From assembly GCA_030765045.1 (NCBI GenBank), contig CM060964.1, forward strand, positions 319,367,513-319,431,512: a stretch of 64,000 nucleotides of DNA, in the 5' to 3' direction. This document shows, piece after piece, positions 49,319-61,049 of the stretch; the first letter of the stretch is position 1, and each line of letters begins with the position of its first letter. A program made the position numbers and the translations under genes. The notes below the pieces were generated by a model. That model ran no database searches, was not told the origin of the DNA, and saw only the letters and a program-made list of their open reading frames with translations. The DNA comes from Tenodera sinensis (taxonomy: Eukaryota; Arthropoda; Insecta; Mantodea; Mantidae).

Positions 49319-49430
49319 AAAGAAAAAAAAAGAAACCATGGGTCAAGAATGTGGGTCACGGGGATCGAACCTGTACCTCCCGAATGTGGGCCACAGACGT
49401 TATCGCCAGAGCCATCCCGCTCGGCACCGC
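48797..49430 (-). mobile_element. SINE-B, long copy with poly(A)-rich insertion
   Basis: Reverse orientation, GACTTAGCACCTCGACC at the left end. It is collinear with 32705-33307 through CACCCCTTCAGG and GCGACGCTCGCCGACACTTG, with head complement GGGGATCGAACCTGTACCTC. An A-rich tract at 49279-49336 interrupts the GGTTTCC block. Confidence 0.8.
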
Positions 49431-49464
49431 TTAATTTTACTCTTTATCACGCTGGAGGTCTGTT

Positions 49465-49595
49465 TACTTGCCGTTAATCTATGACACGGGACCACCGGCT
49501 TTACTTCTCTTCCGAAGAAGCCATGTTGCGGATTTTTACGCCTAAAAAATTGCCCACCGGCGGGTTTGAACCCGCATACTAGAGGTTGAAGTAAT
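49465..49595 (-). mobile_element. tRNA-like SINE head (SINE-E)
   Basis: The minus strand contains AGTATGCGGGTTCAAACCCG (perfect B-box/T-arm-like palindrome), followed by CCGGTGGGCAATTTTTTAGG and CATGGCTTCTTCGGAAGAGA. Only one copy is in the window, so the family is inferred from the B box. Confidence 0.4.
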
Positions 49596-49601
49596 TGCCT
49601 C

Positions 49602-49648
49602 ATGAGCATCTGTGAATATTCCTTGCAGGAATATTCATAGATGCTCAT
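49602..49648. repeat. Near-perfect 21 bp hairpin
   Basis: Arm ATGAGCATCTGTGAATATTC C at 49602-49622 and its inverted partner at 49628-49648 differ at one position, with loop TTGCA. It lies directly beside the SINE-E head. Confidence 0.75.
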
Positions 49649-49649
49649 A

Positions 49650-50599
49650 ATGTAATATAACATAACTGACATAATGTAACAGGATATTGTTTTTATACTC
49701 TGTTGATTGCAGCAACTATTGATACTCTGTGGAGCAACAGCGAGTATTTTCTACTCTATGTTGTTCTCAACTAAAAGTCAAGGCCTTTTTTTCCAAGGAT
49801 GTTCTTTTATAACTCCAATGTGTTCGTATTCAAGTACAAGGGCAAATCCTGAGCTATGAATTACCAAGACAGCCCTGATGAAAGAAAACCACGAAGTTGT
49901 AACGCATCTTGAAGAATTGAAATATGGTGATGAATGTGACAGCGATATTTTTCTTATTCCTTTGGTAATTTTCCTACATGGTTTTTATAGACTCTGTGAG
50001 TAATATTTTCGGCACATATTTGACCCTGAAGGTGTGGCTTGTTAAGCATGTTTTTATCTACATTTTTTTGGCTATCTTGTTTCCAGCGAGCATGCACATC
50101 TTTATGGCCTTTAATTATAACTCTTTTCTTCTTTTGCCCGAATAAAATGTTTAATTATCTACAGTTTTACATTCTCTGTTTTTGTGACCATGAAACGCGC
50201 TTTATATAAGTGTATCCATAATCTTCCTCGAACTTAATTTTGTCCTTCCTCCCCCTTTCTTCTCCTACGCTTCTCTGCCTATATAGAGCGAGCAGAGGAC
50301 ACATTATACAGGTTCTACCAAAAGGTTAAGGACCTCCATTGATATTTTGAAATCTGCTCTTCGAAGAACGCATAACATTGTACATATTATACATTTATTG
50401 CTTCAAACATAAACTGCAGATGATTTTATACTTTATTGGGCCTCCTTTGGTTTTCAAACCCAGTTTTACTATTTTGGACATACTGTTCACAAGATTCCTA
50501 CTCTTGGACGGTAATACTATTCCAAGATTCGGATAATGTCCCTCGAAGTTCTCGACGGTTTTTCGGCCTGGAGACAGACACTCCTTTACCTACCGATCT
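49650..50599. other. Unassigned DNA
   Basis: Nothing recognised on either strand. Confidence 0.4.
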
Positions 50600-51905
50600 C
50601 ATGTGGATATACCCGCATATATATATAACCTAGCCACCTAGACCGAGACCGAGACTCAGACCATTGTTCATATATTTCAAAATATGTCAAACAGTTCCAA
50701 AACTTGGTTCCTCTGTAGGCGGTTGGTTGTATTGGTGGAAGTGTCCAGTATAAATTTTGGGATGTCTTGTGAGACGATTCTGGTAGGGGAGACCGTATGT
50801 TAGGTTTCCTGTTTGATGGCTGGAATTTGTAAATCATGGTAACCTATCAGGGGATATTAATAACGGTTCTGTGAGCTTTTACTGGAAAACGCTCTAGCAT
50901 TTCGATGTTTGAGTTACTTGCTACTTGTACCCCATAACTGAATTCCATACGTCCATACTCGTTTAACAATAGTTTTGTGCTAGGTGACTAGTTTGCTTTC
51001 CACTGACAGTTGTGATTTAGGTCCAAGAAATTACTGAATTTTGCTGTATTTTAAATAAAATTGTTTACGTTAAGTCCATATGTGTTTCTTCCAGGTGAGT
51101 CGTCGATCAAGGTAGATGTCCAAATACTTCATGTCTTCCGTTTCTGGACTGGCAGACGGGAGCTATTTTTCTGACTGTAAAGGTTATACGGTGGCTTTTG
51201 GCATAATTTACTTTAACTCTTCACTTTTGAAGCTAGATTTCTATGTTAAGTAGATGGTCTTGTACAGGTTGTAAAGCAGCATTTGGATCTTCATGAACTG
51301 AAAGAATAGCTCTGTCATCTGCACACATTGCTAAGGTTGAGTTTGGGTCTAGTGGTACATCAACAGTATAGAAGATATATAGAATTGGTCGTAAGACACA
51401 CCCTTGCTGTATGCCTCGCTTTATAGTATAAAGCGCTGTAAAGGCTCTCTTAGAAATTTACTTGAAGACATCTTATTTCTATGTAAGATCTTAGAAAAAC
51501 GTAGAAATGATGTGACAAAGACTTCTTCATTTTAGACATCAGTCCAGTATACTAAACCTTATCAAATGCCTGACATATTTCGAGAACTACTTATGGGCAG
51601 CACTGCCGTTCAAATACGTGATTAATGACCTCAGTTATTCGATGTATTTGTTCAATTGTGGAATGTTACATTTGGAATCCAAATTGGAAACTGGGAATCA
51701 ATGAAGACAAATCAACTTTAAGTTTAATTTCTCAAACCATTTAGAGTAATGGAAGTACGCTAATTGACCGGTAAGATTTTACTTCATTTGGAGGTTTTCC
51801 AGACTTTAGAATGACTACTACTTGTGTTTTTTTCCGAGCTCCACTGAAGCAGCCGGTTCCTAGTATAGGATTAAAAATAGAAGTAATCAATATTACTACT
51901 TTGAA
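50600..51905 (-). pseudogene. Jockey-like LINE reverse transcriptase pseudogene
   Basis: Minus strand, with many frameshifts and stops. In order from 51900 down: KTQVVVILKSGKPPNEVKSY then RSISVLPLL; SLIPSFQFGF; HSTIEQIHRITEVINHVFE; VRHLIRF-type remnant of the AFDKVWH block; RGIQQGCVLRPILYIFYTVD; the catalytic box CADDRAIL (ADD at 51314-51322, from Y/FADDT); HEDPNAALQPVQDHLLNIE; YLDIYLDRRLTWKKHI-like frame; VWTYGIQLWGT-like frame; and the C-terminal PSNRKPNIRS...SHKTSQNLYWTL. This order is that of the RT and C-terminal region of jockey-clade ORF2 proteins, which copy LINE RNA at the target site. The endonuclease domain is missing. Too decayed to be functional. Confidence 0.8.
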
Positions 51906-51912
51906 TGGCAAA

Positions 51913-52165
51913 TAGCTAACTGGCTCTGTTTTTCTGTTATTTCAGTAGCTAACTGACTCTATTTTTCTGCTACTTCAGTAGCTATCTGATCCCATTTTTC
52001 AGTTATTTCAGTAGCTCTGATGTTGCTTCTAATTGATTTCTATAGCTCGTACCTGGTTCTACTCACTAGCTAACTGATGTTGTTTCTCATTGCTTTCTCT
52101 AGCTACTCTTTTTACTCCTTATTTATCTGTTTCTGTTCACTAGCTAACTGAACTTACTGTCATTT
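51913..52165 (-). repeat. 33 bp tandem repeat encoding 11-residue units
   Basis: Units start at 51913, 51946 and 51979 (TAGCTAACTGACTCTATTTT then TCTGCTACTTCAG), after which the pattern decays to about 52165. On the minus strand the units read ATEITEKQSQL, a heptad/hendecad-like coiled-coil repeat, in frame with each other. It touches the N-terminal edge of the RT pseudogene, where an endonuclease would be expected. Confidence 0.6.
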
Positions 52166-53597
52166 CAGATTTCATTTGCTTCAATAAATTAATTATACTA
52201 AGATTTTCTGGATTAGCGTTGTCTAGTGATCCCCTATTCACCTATCCCAGCATTACGCAGAAGAGTGTATGTTTTAAGAGGCCTCTAAGGCTTGTTGATA
52301 TGTTGAAACTCTAGCCGTAATCTTTCTCAGAAAACGGTAGAGTTGTTGATGTCAAACACATTGCTTACAGCCACATTCTCGTGTGAGGAACACAGTAGTT
52401 AATGTAGGTAGTAGATCTGCTTATGACATTGTCACCTGCCATGTGCTACTGTATCCCCTCCAAAGAGCAGAACACATCTGAGACGTTTACTTGCATGCAT
52501 TTGGACTGAAATCTCGATGCCCAATGCTTTTACTTATATAAGCGATAGATAGTAAAATAGAAGACTGAGTTAAGACGATACGAACAACAAAAACAGTTTG
52601 TAGTTCTAGGAATAATAATAACCAGCAATTTTCTCCACCGACAAAAAATTGCGCATCATTTCTTGGCTCATTATAAATGCTACGTCGCAAAGGCGTGTTA
52701 GCCGAGTTTTGTTCTTATGTCACATTGGACGAAGTAATCAAATGAACTTGACCTTCTGACTCGTATGGCTGTACGTTTCTTCTTCAGTGCAGATTGGATC
52801 TTACAGGAAAGTGTAATTGAAGTTTTCATTCTATTGGCCTTGATACGGGAGTTCTTTGTCTTGAGACGCGTAATTTTAATTACAAATTAACCTACATCAT
52901 TCATTTATAATTTCCTGGTAAGCTCTTCTACGGTGATTAGACCGACAGACTGACATTATTTTCTCCATCTACTGGTTGCATCTGGATGTTAATTTATATT
53001 CCACTTTTTCAAAGAGAAACTGTTTAAAAAGTTATGTTCTAAAGTATCAAGGCTATAGAATAGAAGTGCAAAAATGATTGTAACAGTAACAGTTCCAGCT
53101 TTTCCAGTTCCAAAGAATACTAAGTTTCAGATAACCGTTCCAAAATAGCAGCCAACCACGTACGCAAGTATTTACTCATGACCATATCAATCAAAATTAC
53201 TCCTGGTCCTCTGTACCCTGAATTTGCTTCTGTCAATACACATGTTCTTTTGATAACGTCCCCCTGGTGTGCGCGACAACTTCTGGTGTCTCCGACATAT
53301 CGGTCCTCGATGAATGACGGCTGCTGCGGTTATAACTATGTGATCTTTATCTCAGGTTATGCGTGAATGGGCGTTAAGGATAGACAACTCTAGATAAGTT
53401 AGCCGATAGATTTAATGGAGGCTAATGACTAAGGTGTTTAAAGCGAATTGCCGACTATTCGAGAATCCCAATTAAACTGGTTCTGCATCTTAGCACTTGA
53501 AATTGCAACAATTAAAGTACATATTATGTCTACTAATTCTGGCACATCAATATTTTACGGTTTAAAATAATTGTTTTAAGCGGAAGGTCCCTTTGCG
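52166..53597. other. Unassigned DNA
   Basis: Nothing recognised on either strand. Confidence 0.4.
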
Positions 53598-53815
53598 GTA
53601 ACCGCTAATATGTAGGTATAACTCGAGCGCGGTCTTTAGCCACTACGGACAGTCTATAATCGATCATAGCAAAACACCTCTGTAAGACTTAAAACAGCGA
53701 GGAAAAGAGCGGCATTTTAAAAATTGACGTCTTTTTATTAACTTAAGTCCCGCCTACATCATCACTCCCCTCCAAAGTTCCTATGAAGTTTGTCAAATCT
53801 TAAGCTGCTAATTCG
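53598..53815 (-). repeat. Repeat family F, copy 2
   Basis: Reverse complement of the copy at 33958: AACTCGAGCGCGGTCTTTAG at 53621 and AACTTAAGTCCCGCCTACAT CATCACTCCCCTCC at about 53739-53773. Divergence is high outside the shared blocks. Confidence 0.65.
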
Positions 53816-55010
53816 TATCTGAAACATAATTTTGCTCTGTGACTTGCTCAGTACTAACAGTTTAATTTCCCTTTCTAATTTTTAAAACTGATCTTCGTGC
53901 AGTTTCGAACGTATCTACTTCTGAACATAACTGAATTCCACAAACACCTTGAACTAATGTATTTCTTATTCATTACCACGTCAATTGCCTTAGCTACACT
54001 GACTTATACTAATTGATTTTCCTCGACAGGAAATTTGGCTAATGGCTTCTTTCCTGACAGAAATAATGGAACTTGTGCTTTCTATATTATGCATTGATTT
54101 TAACATAAGGCAATTGTGTTTTTACTTCAATTATTTATCTCTCTCCTATCACTTATTTATAAAATGATTAATCTTACCCGTCATGATCAATAACAATCTT
54201 GTATACATTTCCATGATGACAATTGTAGGTATACCTTGCTCCATTCTTAGATGACAGTATGGAGTTAAATGGGATATATCTGTCTCTATCTAGCGCATAC
54301 AAGTTGCCATTAGCCTCGTCCTTTTCTACCCTCGCACTGTTGCCAGGTTCCTAATAGCATGGTATAAATATTCAGTTGCTATAAATTTCAGGTTTGAACA
54401 CATTATCCTACGCAGAATTTTTTTTCTCTATCAGGTTATATCCTTTTTAGAGTCATTATAAATTTCTATAGGCCCATATTTCTTCAGAAAACGTTTTTTT
54501 TCAATAGAAGTCCGATATGTGCTGTTTCTATACTCATCACGCACTAACTAACTGACTCCTAGAATGCGTCTATATTTTGTTCTTAGGTAGAGTAAACTAT
54601 AGTGTTACTACCTGCCCACTTTGAATTCTCTATGTTTACTCAGTTAAGTGTTACAATTTTTTAAATTAAATGCTTTCGGAAAATTTTATATCTGTGCACT
54701 GCAAAAGTTATGCAGTGTGAAACTTTTTTGTTATTGAGTTTACATCAGGGACCAAGCGAGTACAAATGCTGAGGAGGGTTGGAGAAAGTTTTTAAAATAA
54801 ACCAAAAGGCTGTAAACTGTTTCTTTTATCCAGTAAGGCAAACAAAAGGTATTCATCTATTCAGCGTATTCTCGCGCCAGGCCTGACACAGAAGATAGTA
54901 TAAGGAGCAGCACTAGCATTAGTTCGAAAGAAGTCGTGTGTGTAACTGTGTGGAATCTGTGAGCTGTTATCGCGTTATTTATTTAATATTTCCCGTAAAT
55001 ATTTGTAGTT
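53816..55010. other. Unassigned DNA upstream of the DDE pseudogene
   Basis: No domains recognised. The last few hundred bases may be the 5' end of the element that carries the pseudogene at 55011, but I could not identify a terminal inverted repeat. Confidence 0.35.
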
Positions 55011-55690
55011 ATGGAAGGGGAAGCTAGGAAGAGACAATATATTGGTAAATTAAGAAGTAAGGAACGCCAAATAATTATGAAGATGTTAGATTATTTTTCA
55101 AGTAAAATGAGTGTTAGTAAGGCAGTAAAAGAAACAGTTCAGGCTATCGGGTGTTCAGAAGCAGTAGAGTATAGGATTAAAAAGGAAGTAATGAAAGGAC
55201 CTCTAAGAACACCATCGAAAAAGAAAACAGAAAGGGCGGGGGAAAAAACAGAAGTGTATAGTGAATAGTGCAATGTGGAGTGCGGCGAATTGTTCATTCT
55301 TTACTGTTTGCAAATATTCCACCCACGCTGAATATAATTTTGTCACAGTTCAACAGTGATGAGACCCTACCAAATTTCTCAAGGGCCACTCTTAGTCGGT
55401 TCTTACATGATTTGGGGTTCGAATATGAAAGAAGGGGTAACAAGTGTATATTAATAGAAACTGACGATACCATCAGATGGCCACATAAATATCTAAAATA
55501 CATAAAAAGATTTAGGGACCAGGGGGAAATCAATTGTTTATACAGACGAGTCATTTGTGAATTTAGGCCATACAGTGAAAAAGGCGTGGAGGGATGGATA
55601 CCAAAGTTAAAAGTGCCCATCAAGCAGCAATTATTGAAGAACTAAGTACAGGACTCAGGCCATCTCGGGGTCACGCGCGGAGAAAGATTC
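55011..55690 (+). pseudogene. DDE transposase-like gene with three frameshifts
   Basis: ATG at 55011 opens RKRQYIGKLRSKERQIIMKM, then SVSKAVKETVQAIGCSEA, a basic linker GPLRTPSKKKTERAG and a stop at about 55266. The plus-2 frame continues RRIVHSLLFANIPPTLNIIL, NFSRATLSRFLHDLGFEYER, DDTIRWPHKYLKYIKRFRDQ. The frame then shifts to YTDESFVNLGHTVKKAWRDG (first catalytic Asp at 55545-55547, where family members have YLDETW). It shifts again to AHQAAIIEELSTGLRPSRGH. This is the layout of an abundant class of insect DDE (IS630/Tc1-mariner-type) proteins: N-terminal helix-turn-helix, RRxVHSF linker, and D-E-T/S-W/F-VNxGHTxxKxW. The second and third acidic residues are missing because the copy ends near 55690. 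Inactive. Confidence 0.7.
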
Positions 55691-55934
55691 GCAACTAGTA
55701 CAATTTGCAACACTGCGCTCCATTTAACGTGTACTGTCTTCTAAGGGTGGAATGCGTTATAGATAGATTTATTTGTACATTCCTTTTCATATCCGTACTT
55801 TACACATTTTACTTTTTTCTGTTTAAATCTAAGTACAAATAAGAGTCTTCGCCGTCTCTTTCGCTTTTGACCTCTTTTACCTGGGCCCTCACCTTCGGCT
55901 TCTCGCGAGATCTCCGTATCTATTATCTGCTTGC

Positions 55935-56265
55935 TATTACTGGACTTTGTCTACCTTTTTAGCCCATCCAACATATCATCGATCAATAGATTAAAGAGCA
56001 CTGGACTCCATTTACTTCTTTGTCTTACTGCTAGTCTCTGTCCTGTCATCTCTGTTACTTTGTTATTTTGGTGCCTTATGCAGAATAATAATTTTACTTC
56101 CTTATATAACTTTTATTTTGTCCATAAATTCCTTGCTCGCCCCTCTTCTTTTTATGTTGTATTCTAACGCCTCTCTGCTAATGGTGTCGAATACTTTTTC
56201 GAAATCCGCAACAAAAAAAGTGTAAACCTTCCTCTCTTTATATTTAAATAAATTAACATCTTACC
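55935..56265 (-). pseudogene. LINE reverse transcriptase fragment (non-jockey type)
   Basis: The minus strand reads KYKERKVYTFFVADFEKVFD, TISREALEYNIKRRGASKEF, MDKIK. After a frameshift it continues QRLAVRQRSKWSPVLFNLLI, DDML. This is RT motif A (Asp of F-x-D-F-E-K-A-F-D-T) and motif B region (GVRQGDPLSPLLFNL-x-I-D-D). The ADD box is not present. The pattern is closer to R1/I/LOA-type arthropod LINEs than to the jockey-like copy at 51 kb. Truncated at both ends and frameshifted. Confidence 0.65.
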
Positions 56266-56457
56266 GCAGAAAAAAAATGTAGAGATAATTATAATACACA
56301 ATTGGTGACTAACTTTCGTAGCATTAACCGTTTTCAAATATCTCATGTTTCCAAATTTGCGCTTTGTGCGAGTGCGCGCTTGAAAGTTTGCCATTCATTT
56401 CTTCCCATTGCAGAGCTTGTCACCACGAATAAACATTTGAATTCTACGAGCCAGGTG

Positions 56458-56510
56458 TAGTAATGAAGAGCCATCGACGTTTCGGGAGTGTGCATCTCTC
56501 CCATCATCAT
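56458..56510 (-). ncRNA. Hammerhead-like core motif, copy 2
   Basis: The minus strand reads GATGATGGGAGAGATGCACA then CTCCCGAAACGTCGATGGC. The hairpin GGGAG/CTCCC between GATGA and GAAAC is perfectly paired here. It is nearly identical to 29057-29108. Stem III and a cleavage triplet are not apparent. Confidence 0.35.
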
Positions 56511-58467
56511 CTAACCAGTGAATTCTGTTTCAGCATGTTTCACTTGATGCTTCATTTCTAAGCACAAATATCGCGAGTAGCGTATCGTGGATAGTATAGC
56601 AACGTTTTATGCGAATACAACATTTGTATTTGATAGAGAGAGTTGTATGAATATATCACATCATATTTTTCAATAGGTCATTATTCTGGGAAGTAATCAT
56701 TATAAATTGGGGTTCCCAACACATCTTTAACATTTGAAGTGTGACGCCCATGTCCTTCAATTCATAGACAGCATTTAAAGTGTAGACATCAGAGGTTCAT
56801 GGAGATGAAGGGAAAAGCATTTAGCTTTTAGACTTTAGAAAACAAACAGGATCAAAAACTTGAATGATGTGTATTATTGTCATCATAATCACCATTAATT
56901 ATTAATGAAACACGTAGTTATTGTGCAGGGAAACAAAGAACTACGTGAACACTTCCGTCCCCAAATAATGACATCACCTACACACCACAGGATGGTACGT
57001 CATGGAGTTGTCAAGTTATACCGAAAGCCGGCTGTCCCTTTGTTGTGTAAACCAAAAGCTTCGCAATATGGCTCAATGATACAAGCCGTTTCCGGTCCAG
57101 CAGACAGCCTTGGTATTGCTGTCACGGGTTTCCCTTACTAAACCACGTTGGGCCGAGTGCACAATGCCTCATGCCCCCACCCTAACCCAGATACACTACC
57201 TATTGCTAAATACATACACACAAGGTGTTATGGGTATGAGTGTGCAGACTTTAACACTGACTTCTTGACGTTAAGCTGAAACAAGTTGTTCTAACATTTT
57301 CCTCTATACTGCCTGGTTGCATACATACAAAATAAAATTGCTCGAATGTTTTATTGCCAATATGTCACCACTCCTTTATCATTTACTCTTCTGCAATTAG
57401 TATTGAGAAGTATAGCTTCAATTCGTATATTTTTCATTTGTCGTTAAAACAAGCCAGTTAGCCACAAATGACTTTAAATAATTGGATTTCAGTGTGTCTA
57501 TTGGAATAAATTCAAGAAAATTGGCATGTGTGTAGAGCGGCAGGTCAGGAATGTTAACAGTAAAAACTACTCACTTGAATATGCTCGGAAAGCTTGAAAG
57601 AAAACCACCTCTCCCCACGTTACTTGTAGTAGCTGACAACAAACACACGAACACGTGGCGAAACCAGTTTTTCAGGCTCGCCTAATTTGGACCTTCACTT
57701 GTCCTAGGTGTGAATGCATGCATAGCAGTCAAATTCGCATTTGTAAGCAAAACATTCACCTGTTCCGTCCTATTCTGTTCCCAGACTGTGCAGATAATGT
57801 ATTCAATAATATTACACTATCTCGTTTCGTCATAATTGAATCTACCATCACGCGAAATCTGCGCACTTATTATCTAACGCTCTGTATATATAGCTAGAAG
57901 TTGTCTATTTGATGTCTTATTTTATAAAATGATTGTAATATTGCTTGCAGGAAATACTAACAATACTAATAACAGACTGTAACAAAAGTTGTTCTTTTTT
58001 ATAACTGTTGCTAACTTTTGTGTCATTCCTTTTATACTTAAAATCACCAATAAGAAATGCGTCTCTGGAAATCTATATTCTCTGTTCTTACTGCTGAATA
58101 AATATTTTTTCTGAATTAAAAATTATTTTCAAAATGTCCTTGTATGATTGCTTATAGGTACATATATATCACGACTTCTTAAAAATGTAATTATTTATAA
58201 AAGTAAGTGTGGTAATTTCAGCAAATGTTTCTCCAAAATTATTACAAATAGAGCGCTGAATGTTTTGTGTATCTACACATGATTAGGCTAATATTGTAGG
58301 TTAAGAGTTTTTTATCTCAAGACTGGCTTGGATAGTTTGAAAGAATTTTTATAGTTTATAAATATCGTATTTCTAAAAAGTAATGTGAGCTTGGAAGACA
58401 AAATACTTAACCTAAAAAGTAAGAAATTGTAAACCATTATTTTTAAATTTGAAATTGTGCAGAGTAT
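56511..58467. other. Unassigned DNA
   Basis: No known domain or repeat recognised; frames at 56905-57141 and 57655-57897 match nothing I know. Confidence 0.4.
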
Positions 58468-58600
58468 ATAATTATTATCTTCTTCACCTTAATCCAGATA
58501 AACGTCTGTACAAATGCCTGTATTACATATATTCTTGAAGATACAACAGGAATAGGTGAACACAGTAGGTTCAAGCGTACAAAAGCTTGAAGCTTGAGGA
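58468..58600 (+). mobile_element. Repeat family 1, small degenerate fragment
   Basis: AGATAAACGTCTGTACAAAT, GAAGATACAACAGGAATAGG and ACACAGTAGGTTCAAGCG follow the order of the family's 5' third. Divergent, so uncertain. Confidence 0.35.
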
Positions 58601-58929
58601 TTCTGCGAGCCATTAAATGTTTTTTTTCTTCATTATTTATAAAAATTCAGATGTTTGCTTTCAGAAATAGACGCCTTACATTCACTCTTGTGCTAGCAAT
58701 GCGCGTAAGAGGGACGAAGGGACGATGTGGGACAAACATAAATCAACAGTAATTATGAAAGCCAAGATTACCAAGATCACAGGTTTAGAATAATCTGTGT
58801 GGTTAAATAAAGCCACCACCTGGAGGCTTCAATCTTTCTCTTTCCATGAAGATGGCCTTGAGATTTCCAGGCCTAATTACTCACACTGGAAAACCTGAGT
58901 TAAATTCATAATACTCTGTGGAGCTCATA

Positions 58930-59090
58930 TATTAAACAAATTAGCAACAGAACCATACTTCTGTATGACTGACATTCAAAAGTTCCCGAGTTCGAATCTC
59001 CTTTAGGGTGAGTTACCCAGATTTTCCGGGGATTTCCCTTATCCTGAAAAGATGAACGTCGGGTAGTTGTAGGCTCGATGAACTCGAGCT
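58930..59090 (+). mobile_element. tRNA-like SINE fragment
   Basis: CCCGAGTTCGAATCTCCTTT looks like a B box, followed by TTTTCCGGGGATTTCCCTTA, which resembles the post-head block of SINE-B. The A box is not clear. Confidence 0.35.
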
Positions 59091-59310
59091 CACCTAAGCA
59101 TCATTTCTCCCAAAAACATCCGAACCGCTGCGCGTTGGTTTTGCACTGCGCACACAGGAACACGATAACGCAATTGCTACACACCAGGTCATGCGGTTGA
59201 CTTGTTTTCTTCTGCTCTGAAAGTGTTGTATTGAGCTGACGTGATAACGTGTGATTAAGTTATTACAGTTGTGCGTTACTACTTTGTCCTGTACTTGGTC
59301 ACAAAGTGTT

Positions 59311-59631
59311 ATGGCTCAGCATTTGTTTTCTACTGCACAGCGTGTATTTATTTATGATTTGCATGTGTTAACTTAGTCAGCTCGCCAAATGAAAGTGCGA
59401 TTTGCAGAAAGATTTCCAGGTGATCTGTGATTCCTATCTCTGGGGTAACTTAAAGCATAACGTGAGCAAGACAAACCCACACACACACTGGAAGAATTAA
59501 AACAAAACATATGCCAGGAAAATGCCAGCATTTCTCAACATGAACTACGGCAAGTGATGGATAGTTTCCTAAAGAGGTCCAAAAATATGTGGACAACGAC
59601 GGTGGTCAGTTTCACCATCTCCTTTGATAAA
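59311..59631 (+). pseudogene. Mariner-like transposase, N- and C-termini fused by deletion
   Basis: ATG at 59311 opens MAQHLFSTAQRVFIYDLHVL, a stop, then SARQMKVRFAERFPGD: the first helix-turn-helix of an insect mariner-like transposase. It jumps directly to SYLWGNLKHNVSKTNP and, after a CA-repeat frameshift, TLEELKQNICQENASISQHE, LRQVMDSFLKRS, and YVDNDGGQFHHLL: the C-terminal region (F-L-W-G-x-L-K, then EEL...I...I, then C/V-x-xxGGxF). The whole catalytic core is deleted. Related to, but not the same lineage as, the mariner at 15.7 kb. Confidence 0.6.
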
Positions 59632-59639
59632 ATTGGTAA

Positions 59640-61049
59640 GTAAAGTCTTTAAATGTAGTTTTAAAAATGTTGTATGGTTTCAACAGCGCTGTTCTGACAG
59701 CGGCAGTCGGCGACGAGCCCAGAGGACCCGTACAGGGAAAACACAGCGCAGCCGGTTCGGAGTCTTTTGGATCACCCGTTACAAAGTGACTTCCTTGATT
59801 CACGTTACGTTATTGATGATATATAACGGGTTATCAACATCTTCCTCCGCGCCGTGCTGATGTCTATCGCTCGAGATAACATTGATACTCCTGGATTTTG
59901 CCCATTCTACTCCGACCGACCGACCGACCGACCGATTGTTATTGCTTCCAGCACGTTTATCGCACGTAGTCGCTGGCTATCAGTAGACTAGTTATTATTG
60001 AGATGTGAGTAATGATGGTATTGACGTGTGTGTAAGGTGAAGCAATGTGTTCTACAAAGGAACGTGTTTTTCGAGTGGTCAGTGCTGTCTCTGGAATTCC
60101 CGTCTCTAGGGAAATCCTGGTTACACGAGAGCTGCGGAACGACTTCTCGATGACCTGTTATATATGCCAGGTGGAAGGGAACTTATTACATTCCTTCTAA
60201 TATGTGCTTCAAGAAGCATTACAAACAAAAAGTATAATGGCGTTTTGTTCTTTGATCAGCCGATTTCGAAAAAATAAACGGGTTTTGTTCCAAATTTGTA
60301 AAATGCGCAGAGTAACTTACTTCTGGCGTAGTTTCGGTAGTAATTATGGGACATCACACAGGGTTTCGAAATAATTATTTAAAGAATTGAAGGGACATTC
60401 AGAGCAGCTTCCTCAGACATGAAGTAACTCGGCAACGTTGCGTTGAGGTTGGTCAGGCATTCGAACTGTTTCTGGATATAAACACATCGGTCGCTTGCAA
60501 ACACGACGTAGGGTGGTGTATTGTTGTGCGAGATAACGATTTCGATTGGTCTATACTCGCACAGTAAACATGGAAGGACACGGTATTTGTTTATGTTCAC
60601 AAGACTCACCGCTATGGTGTTTGTTAATGTACTGACCTAGTGAAAGTGACACCCACACAATCTGCAGTGTTGCTAGCTTGTTTTCGACAAAACTGAAATC
60701 TCCGTAGGAAATGGTCAGAGGCAAAAACGTAAGATACAAAATGTGTTCCAAATAGCGAGATCTTCCATTGGTTTAAATTAATGTAACGACTTCACTTCCA
60801 CCCGGTATACACATTTCTCTAAGGATGGTCTCAAATCCAGCAATAAAGTACCAAATTACACACATGTGGAAACAGCATTCGGATGTATAGTCGTGGAAAC
60901 AAGCTCTTGGTAATGGAAAGAAAACAGAATAATCAGAGTATGTCCATTAGATGACGCATCTACACTTGGGAAAGTTGTAAACCTGGAACATGGAGTATTT
61001 CAAAACAGCTCATGCAAAGAAAAGATTTGACATACACTGTGTATCTTAA
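59640..61049. other. Unassigned DNA with a short (GACC)n tract
   Basis: Nothing recognised except six GACC units at 59911-59935. A plus-strand frame from about 60042 (MCSTKERVFRVVSAVSGIP) hints at the start of another transposase but is too short to call. Confidence 0.4.

Noticed and set aside
57560..57700. 5' UTR exon with GTGAGT donor on the minus strand
   Set aside because: Donor-like site only; no coding or transcript evidence.
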